Shown here: piece after piece, positions 21,110-33,965 of the stretch | Layout of the letters: each line of letters starts with the position of its first letter | Numbering within the stretch: position 1 is the first letter of the stretch | NCBI GenBank assembly: GCA_021234535.1 | Contig: CM037829.1 | Location: 32,274,962-32,338,961 of the forward strand | Length of the DNA stretch: 64,000 nt | From: Stichopus chloronotus | Taxonomy: Eukaryota; Echinodermata; Holothuroidea; Aspidochirotida; Stichopodidae | Direction: 5' to 3' | Notes under the pieces: model-generated | Seen by the model: the letters and a program-made list of their open reading frames with translations, nothing else | What the model was told of the DNA's origin: nothing | The model's database searches: none | Position numbers and translations under genes: made by a program

Positions 21110-23560
21110 TACGCAATTTTCAAAGTTCGAAACGATTCGGGAATGCAGTCGATTTTGGTCTTATTGTAAAATTTTGGTAAGGATAGCCTTACATTTATAT
21201 AAAAATAGAGAACAGCTGATGAATTTTTTAATCGGGAATCCAGTCAATTTTCAACTGATTGTGACATTTTTGGTAAGGGCATAGCCTGATAATAAATACA
21301 CATATAGATAAATTGATGAAATTTTCTATTATTACCAAAGTTTGCAATATCACCTATAAAAAGATAATAAATCAATATGAAATCATGTAGAGTTCGAAAT
21401 TGTTTTTAATTTAACAAGGAAAATTTTTCAAAATCAATGTTTGTTGATAAGCTAAAAGAAGAGAAGGGCGGACGTTATGGAAGGCATCGGCATCCTCATT
21501 CAATAGAAGAACGTATATATATTTTAAGACAACTCTGGTTTCATTTCAAAATAATTATTTTGGACATTTTCGTCAAAGTAGAAGTCGCTTAAAACATTTA
21601 TTATTTTCCTAAGATTACGTTTTAAGAGAATTTTATTCTAAAAGAAAGATATGATACATTCTTTATAGTGTAAACAATGTTGTCGTTTTTCTGACATCGT
21701 AATGGTGTTAATGACGTCATCAATTACGTTTTACCTTTTGTAGGCTCTTCACACTTATAGAGCGGCTACGTCTCTTCTTCAGAAATACATTTTCGAAGTT
21801 CGAAACAATTCGGGAATCTATTTTGGTAAGGCTATAGCCTTACAGTTTAATTAAAATAGTTACAAATTGATGAATTTTTCGATAAATATCAAAGTCTCTA
21901 TATCGCCTAATTCAAGATTATAAATCAATATAAAATGATAGGTTAGAAGGTTAACATTTTCAAAATCAATGTTTGTTGATACGCTAAAAAAAGAGAAGGG
22001 GAAGCGTAATGGAAGAAGTTTGCATCCTTATTCAATAGAAGAACGTATATTTATTTTAATATTGATTTCACTAAAAAATAATTATTTTGGACATTTTTCA
22101 AAGTGGAAGTCTTTCCAAACATTTATTATTTCATTGAGATTGGTTTTAGAGAGGATTTTAAACTAAAAGTAGGATATGGAACATTCTTTAAAATGTGAAC
22201 AATATTGGGGTATTTCTGAGATGCCAATGGTGTTGATGACGTCATCAGTTACGTTTTACCCTGTTTGTGGGTTATTCATATTGATAGGACGGTTATATCT
22301 CTTCTTTAGCGATACAATTTTGAGGTTCGAATCAGTTCAGGAATTCGATCAATTTTGAACTGATTGTGTCATTTTGGTAAGTGTATAGCCTGATAATAAA
22401 TAAAGATAGAGACAAACTGGTGAATGTTTCTATTATTATAAAAGTTTCGAATATGCCCTAAATCAAGAGTCTAAATCAATATCAAATCATGTAGAGCTCG
22501 AAATTGCCTTGAGTTTAATGAGAAACATATTTAAAAATCAATGTTTGTTGACACGCTAACAGAAGAGGAGGGCAGACGTAGACGAAAATATCTGCATGCC
22601 TGCTCAATAGAAGAAGGTATATATATGCTTTAAAAAAACTCTGACTTCATATAAAAAAAAATCACTTTGGACAAATTCTTCAAACTAGAAGTCTACTTTA
22701 ACATTTCTGTTTACCTGAGATTGGTTTTAAAGAGGATTTTAAACTGAAAGTAAGGTCTGTAACATTCTTTAAAAGTGTAAACAATATCGGGGTGTTTCTG
22801 AGATATCGATGACGTATTCAATTACGTTTTTCGCTTTTTGTGGGTTCTTCACATTGATGGGACGGTCATATCTCTTCTAGAGGAATATAATTTCTAAGTT
22901 CGAAAGAATGCTAGAATTTGGTCGATTTTCACCTAATTGTGACATTTTATAAGACTTTTGCCTTACAGTTTAATAAAAATAGGGACAAATTGATAATTTT
23001 TTCAATTATTAGCAAAGACTCGAATAGAGCCTACATTGAGATTCTTAGTCAATATGAAATCATAAAGATTCAAAATAGTCTTTATTTGAACAAGGAAACT
23101 GTTTTCGAAATCATTGTTTGTTGACACACTAAACAAATAGAAGTGTTTAAAGTAATGGAAGATATCGGCATCCTAATTCAATGTATATGTAACTTATGTA
23201 TATAATTTAAGACAACTCTGATTTCATTTCAAAATAATTATTTTAGACAGTTTCTTCAAAGTTGAAGTCCCTCCAAACATTTACTATTTCCCTGAGATTG
23301 ATTTTTAGGAGGATTTTCAACTAAAAGATATGGAACATTTTTTTAACCGTAAAGACTTTTATAGCATTTCTGAGATGTAAATGGTATTGAAACGTCATCA
23401 GTTACGTTTAACTCTTTATATGGATTCATATTGGCAGGACGGTTATATCTCTTCGTTAGCAATATAATTTAAAGTATTGAAGCAATTTAGGGATTTGGTC
23501 GATTTTAGCCTAATTGTGAAATTTGGTAAGGGTACGTAGAGCTCGAAATTGTATTTAGAG
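21110..23560 (+). repeat. Divergent left-edge monomers
   Basis: The first unit is a partial block of about 115 bp that stops and restarts (TTCGGGAATGCAGTCGATTT near 21137, then CGGGAATCCAGTCAATTTTC near 21233). The next spacings are irregular: CRE-equivalent positions near 21712, 22238, 22809, 23389 and 23860. A deletion of about 110 bp joins GGTAAGG to GTAGAGCTCG near 23530. These monomers have CAATAGAAGAACG where the core has CTATAAATGAACG. Decay at the edge is the usual sign of escape from homogenisation. Confidence 0.85.
21826..21843. repeat. Second monomer palindrome, ancestral-looking form GTAAGGCTATAGCCTTAC
   Basis: A perfect 18-bp palindrome in an edge monomer. In the core array most copies read GTAAGACTATAGCCTTAC with one symmetry mismatch, while 59343-59360 and 62822-62839 read GTAAGACTATAGTCTTAC, again a perfect palindrome. 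Confidence 0.75.
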
Positions 23561-24429
23561 TAACAAGGAAAACATATCCAAAATCAATGTTTTTTGACAC
23601 GCAAAAGTAGAGGAGGAGGGCAGATGTAATGGAAAATATTGGCATCCTTATTCAATAGAAGAACGTGTGTATATTTTTAGCCAAATCTGATTTCATTTCA
23701 AAATAATTATTTTGGCTTTTTTGTTCAAAATAGAAGTCTCCTCAAACATTTATTTTCTCTGAGATGGTTTTCAATAGGCTTTTTAAACTAAAAGTAGGGT
23801 ATAGAACATTCTTCAACGTGTAAACAATATTGGAGTGTTTTTGAGATATAAAAGCTGTTGATGACGTTCAATTACATTTTACCCTTTTGTGGGTTCTTCA
23901 TATTGATGGAACGGTTATATCTCTTCGTTAGCAATACAAATTCCGTTTTTCAAACAATTCGGGGATTTCATCGATTTTGGCCTAAATATGACATTTTGGT
24001 AAGACTATACCCTTACCGTCAGTTTAATAAAAATACGGAGAAATTGATGAATTTTTGGAATATTACCAAAGTCTCGAATATTGCTTAAATCAAAATTCTG
24101 AATCAATACAAAATCATGTAGAGGTCGAAATTGTATTTAGATTAACTAGAAAGACAAATCAATGTTTGTTGACTGGCTAAAGGAAGAGGAGAACAGACGT
24201 AATGGAAGATATTGGCACCCTTATTCAATAAAAGATCGTATATATAAATTAAGCCAACTCTGATTTCATTTGAAAATAATTATTTTGGCTTTTTGTTTAA
24301 AATAGAAGTCTCCTCAAACATTTCTTTTCTCTGAGATGGTCTTTTAAGATGATTTTTAACTAAAAGTAGGGTATAGAACATTCTTCGAAGTGTTAACAAT
24401 ATTGCAGTGTTTCTAATATATCAATACTG

Positions 24430-24445
24430 TTGATGACGTCATCAA
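24430..24445. promoter_or_regulatory. Example of the monomer CRE palindrome TTGATGACGTCATCAA
   Basis: A perfect 16-bp palindrome centred on TGACGTCA, the consensus full-length cAMP response element bound by CREB/ATF bZIP dimers. It recurs in most monomers. Variants seen include GACGTCACC (for example near 31390 and 42975), GATAACGTCACC (near 37760, 45294, 48774, 52254) and TTGACGTCATTAA (near 56311, 59791, 63271). Binding is not shown. Confidence 0.75.
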
Positions 24446-25189
24446 TTACGTTTTACCCTTTTGTGGGTTCTTGATATTGATCGAATGGTTATATCTCTTT
24501 GTTAGCAATACAATTTCCAGTTTTGAAACAATTCGGGGATTTGATCGATTTTGGCCTAATTGTGACATTTTGGTAAGACTATAGCCTTACAGTTTAATCA
24601 AAATACGGAGAAATTGATGAATTTTTCGATTATTACCAAAGTCTCGAATATCGCTTAAATCAAGATTCTAAATCAATATTAAATCATGTAGAGCTCAAAA
24701 ATGCAATTTTGGTTAACAAGAAAAACATTTTTAAAATCAATGTTTGTTGATACGCTAAAGTAGAGGAGGAGGGCAGACGTAATGGAAGATATTGGCATCC
24801 TTATTCAATAAATGAGCGAGTATATATTTTAAGCCAACTCTCATTTCATTTGAAAATAATTATTTTGGCTGTTTTTTTCAAAATAGAAGTCTCCTCAAAC
24901 GTTTCTTTTCTCTGAGATGGTTTTTTAGAGGTTTTTAAGTTAAAAGTAGGAAATGAAACATTCTTCAAAGTGTAAACAATATTGGAGTGTTTCTGAGATA
25001 TCAATGCTTTTGATGACGTCATCAATTACGTTTTACCCATTCGTGGGTTCTTGATATTGATGGAACGGTTATATCTCTTTGTTAGCAATACAATTTCCAG
25101 TTTTGAAACAATTCGGGGATTTGATCGATTTTGGCCTAATTGTGACATTTTGGTAAGACTATAGCCTTACAGTTTAATAAAAATACGGA

Positions 25190-25450
25190 GAAATTGATGA
25201 ATTTTTCGATTATTACCAAAGTCTTCAATATCGCTTAAACCAAGATTCTGAATCAATATAAAATTATGTAGAGCTCAAAATTGTATTTTGGTTAACAAGA
25301 AAAACATTTTTAAAATCAATGTTTGTTGATACGATAAAGTAGAGGAGAAGGGGAGACGTAATGGAAGATATTGGCATCCTTATTCAATCAACAAAGGTGT
25401 ATATAAATTAAGCCAACTCTGATTTGCTTTCAAAGTAATTATTTTGGCTT
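25190..25450 (+). repeat. Variant block shared with 27510-27770 (likely conversion tract)
   Basis: Both blocks carry GTCTTCAATATCGCTTAAAC, GGGGAGACG and CAATCAACAAAGGTGTATA, offset by about 2,321 bp (four monomers). Flanking parts of the two monomers differ, for example GACAATAGAAG only after the second. A patch shorter than a monomer points to gene conversion. Confidence 0.55.
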
Positions 25451-28400
25451 TTTTGTTGAAAATAGAAGTCTCCTCAAACGTTTGTTTTCTCTGAGATGGT
25501 TTCCAAGATGATTTTAGACTAAAAGTAGGGTATAGAACATTCTTCAACGTGTAAACGATATTGGAGTGTTTCTGACATATTAATGCTGTTGATGACGTCA
25601 TCAATTACGTTTTACCCTTTTGTGGGTTCTTGATATTGATGGAAGGGTTACATCTCTTTGTTAGCAATACAATTTCCAGTTTTGAAACAATTCGGGGATT
25701 TGATCGATTTTTGGCCTAATTGTGACATTTCAGTAAGACAATAGCCTTACAGTTTAATAAAAATACGGCGAAATTGATGAATTTTTGGATTATTATCAAA
25801 GTCTCCAATACCGCTTAAATCAAGATTCTAAATCAATATCAAATCATGTAGAGCTCGAAATTGTAATGTTGGTTAACAAGAAATACATTTTGCTAAACCA
25901 TTGTTTGTGGATACGCTAAAGTAGAGGAGGAAGGCAGACGTAATAGAAGATATTGGCATGCTTATTCTATAAATGAACGTGTATATATTTTAAACCAACT
26001 CTGATTTCGTTTCAGAATAATTATTTTGGCATTTTTGTTGACAATAGAAGTCTCCTCAAACGTTTCTTTTCTCTGAGATGGTTTTTAAGATGATGTTTAA
26101 CTAAAAGTAGGGTATAGAACATTCTTCAACGTGTAAACGATATTGGAGTGTTTCTGATATATCAATGCTGTTGATGACGTTATCAATTACTTTTTACCCT
26201 TTTCTGGGTTCTTGATATTGATGGAAGGGTTATATCTCTTTGTGAGCAATACAATTTCCAGTATTGAAACAATTCGGGGATTTGATCGATTTTGGCCTAA
26301 GTGTGACATTTTGGTAAGACTATAGCCTTACAGTTTAATCAAAATACGGAGAAATTGATGAATTTTTCGATTATTACCAAATTCTCGAATATCGCTTAAA
26401 TCAAGATTCTAAATCAATATGAAATCATGTAGAGCTCGAAATTGTAATTTTGGTTAACAAGAAATACATTTTTAAAATCATTGTTTGTGGATACGCTAAA
26501 GTAGAGGAGGAGGACAGACGTAATGGAAGATATTGGCATCCTTATTCTATAAATGAACGTGTATATATTTTAAACCAACTCTGATTTCGTTTCAAAATAA
26601 TTCTTTTGCCATTTTTGTTGACAATAGAAGTCTCCTCAAACGTTTCTTTTCTCTAAGATAGTTTAAAGATGATTTTGAACGAAAAGTAGTGTATAGAACA
26701 TTCTTCAACGTGTAAACGATATTGGAGTGTTTCTGATATATCAATGCTGTTGATGACGTCATCAATTACTTTTTACCCTTTTGTGGGTTCCTAATATTGA
26801 TGGAATGGTTATATCTCTTTGTTAGCAATACAATTTCCAGTTTTGAAACAATTCGGGGATTTGATCGATTTTGGCCTAATTTTGACATTTTGGTAAGACT
26901 ATAGCCTTACAGTTTAATCAAAATACGGAGAAATTGATGAATTTTTCGATTATTACCAAAGTCTCAAATATCGCTTAAATCAAGATTCTAAATCAATATC
27001 AAATCATGTAGAGCTCGAAATTGTAATGTTGGTTAACAAGAAATATATTTTGCTAAATCATTGTTTGTGGATACGCTAAAGTAGAGGAGGAGGGCAGACG
27101 TAATGGAAGATATTGGCATGCTTATTCTATAAATGAACGTGTATATATTTTAAACCAACTCTGATTTCGTTTCAGAATAATTATTTTGGCATTTTTGTTG
27201 ACAATAGAAGTCTCCTCAAACGTTTCTTTTCTCTGAGATGGTTTTTAAGATGATGTTTAACTAAAAGTAGGGTATAGAACATTCTTCAACGTGTAAACGA
27301 TATTGGAGTGTTTCTGATATATCAATGCTGTTGATGACGTCATCAATTACTTTTTACCCTTTTCTGGGTTCTTGATATTCATGGAAGGGTTATATCTCTT
27401 TGTTAGCAATACAATTTCCAGTATTGAAACAATTCGGGGATTTGATCGATTTTGGCCTAAGTGTGACATTTTGGTAAGACTATAGCCTTACAGTTTAATC
27501 AAAATACGGAGAAATTGATGAATTTTTCGATTATTACCAAAGTCTTCAATATCGCTTAAACCAAGATTCTGAATCAATATAAAATTATGTAGAGCTCAAA
27601 ATTGTATTTTGGTTAACAAGAAAAACATTTTTAAAATCAATGTTTGTTGATACGATAAAGTAGAGGAGAAGGGGAGACGTAATGGAAGATATTGGCATCC
27701 TTATTCAATCAACAAAGGTGTATATAAATTAAGCCAACTCTGATTTGCTTTCAAAGTAATTATTTTGGCATTTTTGTTGACAATAGAAGTCTCCTCAAAC
27801 GTTTCTTTTCTCTGAGATGGTTTTTAAGATGATGTTTAACTAAAAGTAGGGTATAGAACATTCTTCAACGTGTAAACGATATTGGAGTGTTTCTGATATA
27901 TCAATGCTGTTGATGACGTCATCAATTACTTTTTACCCTTTTGTGGGTTCTTGATATTCATGGAAGGGTTATATCTCTTTGTTAGCAATACAATTTCCAG
28001 TTTTGAAACAATTCGGGGATTTGATCGATTTTGGCCTAAGTGTGACATTTTGGTAAGACTATAGCCTTACAGTTTAATAAAAATACGGAAAAATTGATGA
28101 ATTTTTCGATTATTACAAAAGTGTCGAATATCGCTTAAATCAAAATTCCAAATCAATATCAAATCATTTAGAGCTAAAAGTTTATTTTCGTTAACAAGAA
28201 AAACATTTTTAAAAGCATTGTTTGTGTATACGCTAAAGTAGAGGAGGAGGGGAGACGTAATTGAAATAATTGGCATCCTTATTCTATAAATGAACGTGTA
28301 TATATTTGAAAAAAACTCTGATTTCTTTTCAAACTAATTCTTTTGGCTTTTTTGTTCAAAATAGTAGTCTCCGCAAACGTTTCATTTCTCTGAGATGGTC

Positions 28401-31400
28401 TTTAAGATGATTTTAAACGAAAAGTAGGGTAGAGAACATTCTTGAACGTGTAAACGAAATTGGAGAGTTTCTGACATATCAATGGTGTTGATGACGTCAT
28501 CAATTACGTTATACCCTTTTGTGGGTTCTTGATATTGATTAAAGCGTTATATCTCTTTGTTAGCAACACAGTTTCCAGTTTTGAAACAATTCGGGGATTT
28601 GATCGATTTTGGCCTAATTGTGGCATTTTGGTAAGACTATAGCCTTACAGTTTCATAAAAATACGACGAAATTGATGAATTTTTCGATTATTACAAAAGT
28701 CACGAATATCGCTTAAGTCAAGATTTTAAATCAACATGAAACCATGTAGAGCTCGAAATTGTAATTTTGGTTAACAAGAAATACACTTTTAAAATCATTG
28801 TTTCTGGATACGCTAAAGTAGAGGAGGAGGGCAGACGTAATGGAAGATATTGGCATCCTTATTCTATAAATGAACGTGTATATATTTTAAACTAACTCTG
28901 ATTTCGTTTCAAAATAATTATTTTGGCATTTTTGTTCGAAATAGAAGTCTCCTCAAACGTTTCTTTCCTCTAAGATAGTTTAAAGTTGATTTTTAACTAA
29001 AAGTAGGGTATAGAACATTCTTCAACGTGTAAACGATATTGGAGTGTTTCTGACATATCAATGCTGTTGATGACGTCATCGATTACTTTTTACCCTTTTG
29101 TGGGTTCCTAATATTGATGGAATGGTTATATCTCTTTGTTAGCAATAAAATGTCCTGTTTTGAAACAATTCGGAGATTTGATCGATTTTGGCCTAATTGT
29201 GACATTTTGGTAAGACTATAGCCTTACAGTTTAATCAAAATACGGAGAAATTGATGAATTTTTCGATTATTACCAAATTCTCGAATATCGTTTAAATCAA
29301 GATTCTAAATCAATATCAAATCATATAGAGCTCGAAATTGTAACTTTGATTAACAAGAAATACATTTTTAAAATCATTGTTTGTGGATACGCTACAGTAG
29401 AGGAGGAGGGGAGACGTAATGGAAAATATTGGCATCCTTATTCTATAAATGAACGTGTATATATTTTAAACCAACTCTGAATTCCTTTCAAAATAATTAT
29501 TTTGGTATTATTGTGGAAAATAGAAGTCCCCTTCAACGTTTCTTTCCTTTGAGATGATTTTTAAGATGATTTTGAACTAACAGTAGGGTATAGAATATTC
29601 TTTAAAGTGTAAATGATATGGGAGTGTTTCTGACATATCAATGCTGTTGATGACGTCATCAATTACGTTTTACCCTTTTGTGGGTTCTTCATATTGATGG
29701 AAGAGTTATATCTCTTTGTTAGCAATACAATTTCCAGTTTTGAAACAATTCGGGGATTTGATCGATTTTGGCCTAATTGTGACATTTTGGTAAAACGATA
29801 GCCTTACAGTTTAATCAAAATAGGGAGAAATTGATGAATTTTTCGATTATTACCAAATTCTCGAATATCACTAAAATCAAGATTCTAAATCAATATGAAA
29901 TTATGTAGAGCTCGAAATTGTAATTTTGGTTAACAAGAAATACATTTTTAAAATCATTGTTTCTGGATACGTTAAAGTAGAGGAGGAGGGCAGACGTAAT
30001 GGAAGATATTGGCATCCTTATTCTACAAATGAACGTGTATATATTTTAAACCAACTCTGATTTCGTTTCAAAATAATTCTTTTGGATGTTTTGTTGAAAA
30101 TAGAAGTCTCCCCAAACGTTTCTTTTCTCTGAGATGGTTTTTAAGATGATGTTTAACTAAAAGTAGGGTATAGAACATTCTTCAACGTGTAAACGATATT
30201 GGAGTGTTTCTGATATATCAATGCTGTTGATGACGTCATCAATTACTTTTTACCCTTTTGTGGGTTCTTGATATTGATGGAAGGGTTATATCTCTTTGTT
30301 AGCAATACAATTTCCAGTTTTGAAACAATTCGGGGATTTGATCGATTTTGGCCTAATTGTGACATTTTGGTAAGACTATAGCCTTACAGTTTAATCAAAA
30401 TACTGAGAAATTGATGAATTTTTCGATTATTACCAAAGTCTCGAATATCGCTTAAATCAAGATTCTAAATCAATATGAAATCATGTAGAGCTAAAATTTT
30501 ATTTTACTTAACAAGAAATACACTTTTAAAATCATTGTTTCTGGATACTCCAAAGTAGAGGAGGAGGGGAGACGTAATGGAAGATATTGGCATCCTTATT
30601 CTATAAATGAAAGTGTATATATTTTAAAACAACTCTGATTTCGTTTCAAAATAATTATTTTGCCATTTTTGTTCAAAATAGAAGTGTCCTCAAACGTTTC
30701 TTTCCTCTAAGATAGTTTAAAGTTGATTTTTAACTAAAAGTAGGGTATAGAACATTCTTCAACGTGTAAACGATATTGGAGTGTTTCTGACATATCAATG
30801 CTGTTGATGACGTCATCAATTACTTTTTACCCTTTTGTGGGTTCCTAATATTGATGGAATGGTTATATCTCTTTGTTAGCAATACAATGTCCAGTTTTGA
30901 AACAATTCGGGGATTTTATCGATTTTGGCCTAATTGTGACATTTTGGTAAGACTATAGCCTTACAGTTTAATCAAAATACGGAGAAATTGATGAATTTTT
31001 CGATTATTACCAAATTCTCGAATATCGCTTAAATCAAGATTCTAAATCAATATAAAATCATATAGAGCTCGAAATTGTGACTTTGATTAACAAGAAATAC
31101 ATTTTTAAAATCATTGTTTGTGGATACGCTACAGTAGAGGAGAAGGGGAGACGTAATGGAAAATATTGGCATCCTTATTCTATAAATGAACGTGTATATA
31201 TTTTAAAGCAACTCTAAATTCCTTTCAAAATAATTATTTTGGCATTATTGTGGAAAATAGAAGTCCCCTTCAACGTTTCTTTCCTTTGAGATGATTTTCA
31301 AAATGATTTTGAACTAACAGTAGAGTATAGAACATTCTTTAAAGTGTAAATGATATGGGAGTGTTTCTGACATATCAATGCTGTTGATGACGTCACCAAT

Positions 31401-33965
31401 TACTTTTTACCCTTTTGTGGGTTCTTCATATTGATGGAAGAGTTATATCTCTTTGTTAGCAATACAATTTCCAGTTTTGAAACAATTCGGGGATTTGATC
31501 GATTTTGGCCTAATTGTGACATTTTGGTAAGACTATAGCCTTACAGTTTAATCAAAATACGGAGAAATTGATGAATTTTTCGATTATTACCAAAGTCTCG
31601 AATATCGCTTAAATCAAGATTCTAAATCAATATGAAATTATGTAGAGCTCGAAATTGTAATTTTGGTTAACAAGAAATACATTTTTAAAATCATTGTTTC
31701 TGGATACGCTAAAGTAGAGGAGGAGGGCAGACGTAATGGACGATTTTGGCATCCTTATTCTATAAATGAACGTGTATATATTTTAAACCAACTCTGATTT
31801 CGTTTCAAAATAATTCTTTTGGCTGTTTTGTTGAAAATAGAAGTCTCCCCAAACGTTTCTTTTCTCTGAGATGGTTTTTAAGATGATTTTGAACTAAAAG
31901 TAGGGTATAGAACATTCTTCAACGTGTAAACGATATTGGAGTGTTTCTGATATATCAATGCTGTTGATGACGTCATCAATTACTTTTTACCCGTTTGTGG
32001 GTTCTTGATATTGATGGAAGGGTTATATCTCTTTGTTAGCAATACAATTTCCAGTTTTGAAACAATTCGGGGATTTGATCGATTTTGGCCTAATTGTGAC
32101 ATTTTGGTAAGACTATAGCCTTACAGTTTAATCAAAATACGGAGAAATTGATGAATTTTTCGATTATTACCAAAGTCTCGAATATCGCTTAAATCAAGAC
32201 TCAAAATCAATGTGAAATCATGTAGAGCTAAAATTTTATTTTACTTAACAAGAAATACACTTTTAAAATCATTGTTTCTGGATACTCCAAAGTAGAGGAG
32301 GAGGGGAGACGTAATGGAAGATATTGGCATCCTTATTCTATAAATGAACGTGTATATATTTTAAACCAACTCTGATTTCGTTTCAAAATAATTATTTTGC
32401 CATTTTTGTTCCGAATAGAAGTCTCCTCAAACGTTTCTTTTCTCTAAGATAGTTTAAAGATGATTTTTAACTAAAAGTAGGGTATAGAACATTCTTAAAC
32501 GTGTAAACGATATTGGAGTGTTTCCGATATATCAATGCTGTTGATGACGTCATCCATTACTTTTTACCCTTTTGTGGATTCCCAATATTGATGGAATGGT
32601 TATATCTCTTTGTTAGCAATACAATTTCCAGTTTTGAAACAATTCGGGGATTTGATCGATTTTGGCCTAATTGTGACATTTTGGTAAGACTATAGCCTTA
32701 CAGTTTAATAAAAATATGGAGAAATTGATGAATTTTTCGATTATTACCAAATTCTCGAATATCGCTTAAATCAAGATTCTAAATCAATATAAAATCATAT
32801 AGAGCTCGAAATTGTAACGTTGATTAACAAGAAATACATTTTTAAAATCATTGTTTGTGGATACGCTACAGTAGAGGAGGGGGGCAGACCTAATGTAAGA
32901 TATTGGTATCCTTATTCTATAAATGAACGTGTATATATTTTCAACCAACTCTGATTTCGTTTCAAAATAATTATTTTGGCATTGTTGTTGAAAACAGAAG
33001 TCTCCTCAAACGTTTCTTTTCACTGAGATGGTTTTTAAGATGATTTTGAACTAAAAGTAGGGTATAGGACTTTCTTCAACGTGTAAACAAAATTGGAGTG
33101 TTTCTGATATATCAATGCTGTTGATGACGTCACCAATTACTTTTTACCCTTTTGTGGGTTCTTGATATTGATGGAATTATTATATCTCTTTGTTAGCAAT
33201 ACAATTTCCAATTTTGAAACAATTCGGGGATTTGATCGATTTTGGCCTAATTGTGACATTTTGGTAAGACTATAGCCTTACAGTTTAATCAAAATACGGA
33301 GAAATTGATGAATTTTTCGATTATTACCAAAGTCTCGAATATCGCTTAAATCAAGATTCTAAATCAATATGAAATCATGTAGAGCTCGAAATTGTAATTT
33401 TGGTTAACGAGAAATACATTTTTAAAAACATTGCTTGTGGATACGCTAAAGTAGAGGAGTAGGGCAGACGTAATGGAAGATATTGGCATACTTATTCTAT
33501 AAATGAACGTGTATATATTTTAAACCAACTCTGATTTCGTTTCAAAATAATTCTTTTGCCATTTTTTTTGAAAATAAAAGTCTCCTCAAACGTTTCATTT
33601 CTCTGAGATGGTTTTTAAGATGATTTTTAACTAAAAGTAAGGTAGAGAACATTCTTCAACGTGTAAACGAAATTGGAGTGTTTCTGACATGTCAATGGTG
33701 TTGATGACGTCATCAATTACGTTTTACCCGTTTGTGGGTTCTTCATATTGATGGAATCGTTATGTCTCTTTGTTAGCAATACAATTTCCAGTATTGAAAC
33801 AATTCGGGGATTTGATCGATTTTGGCCTAATTGTGACATTTTGGTAAGACTATAGCCTCACAGTTTAATCAAAATACGGAGAAATTGATGAATATTTCGA
33901 TTATTACCAAATTCTCGAATATCGCTTCAATCACGATTCTAAATCAATATGAAATCATGTAGAAT

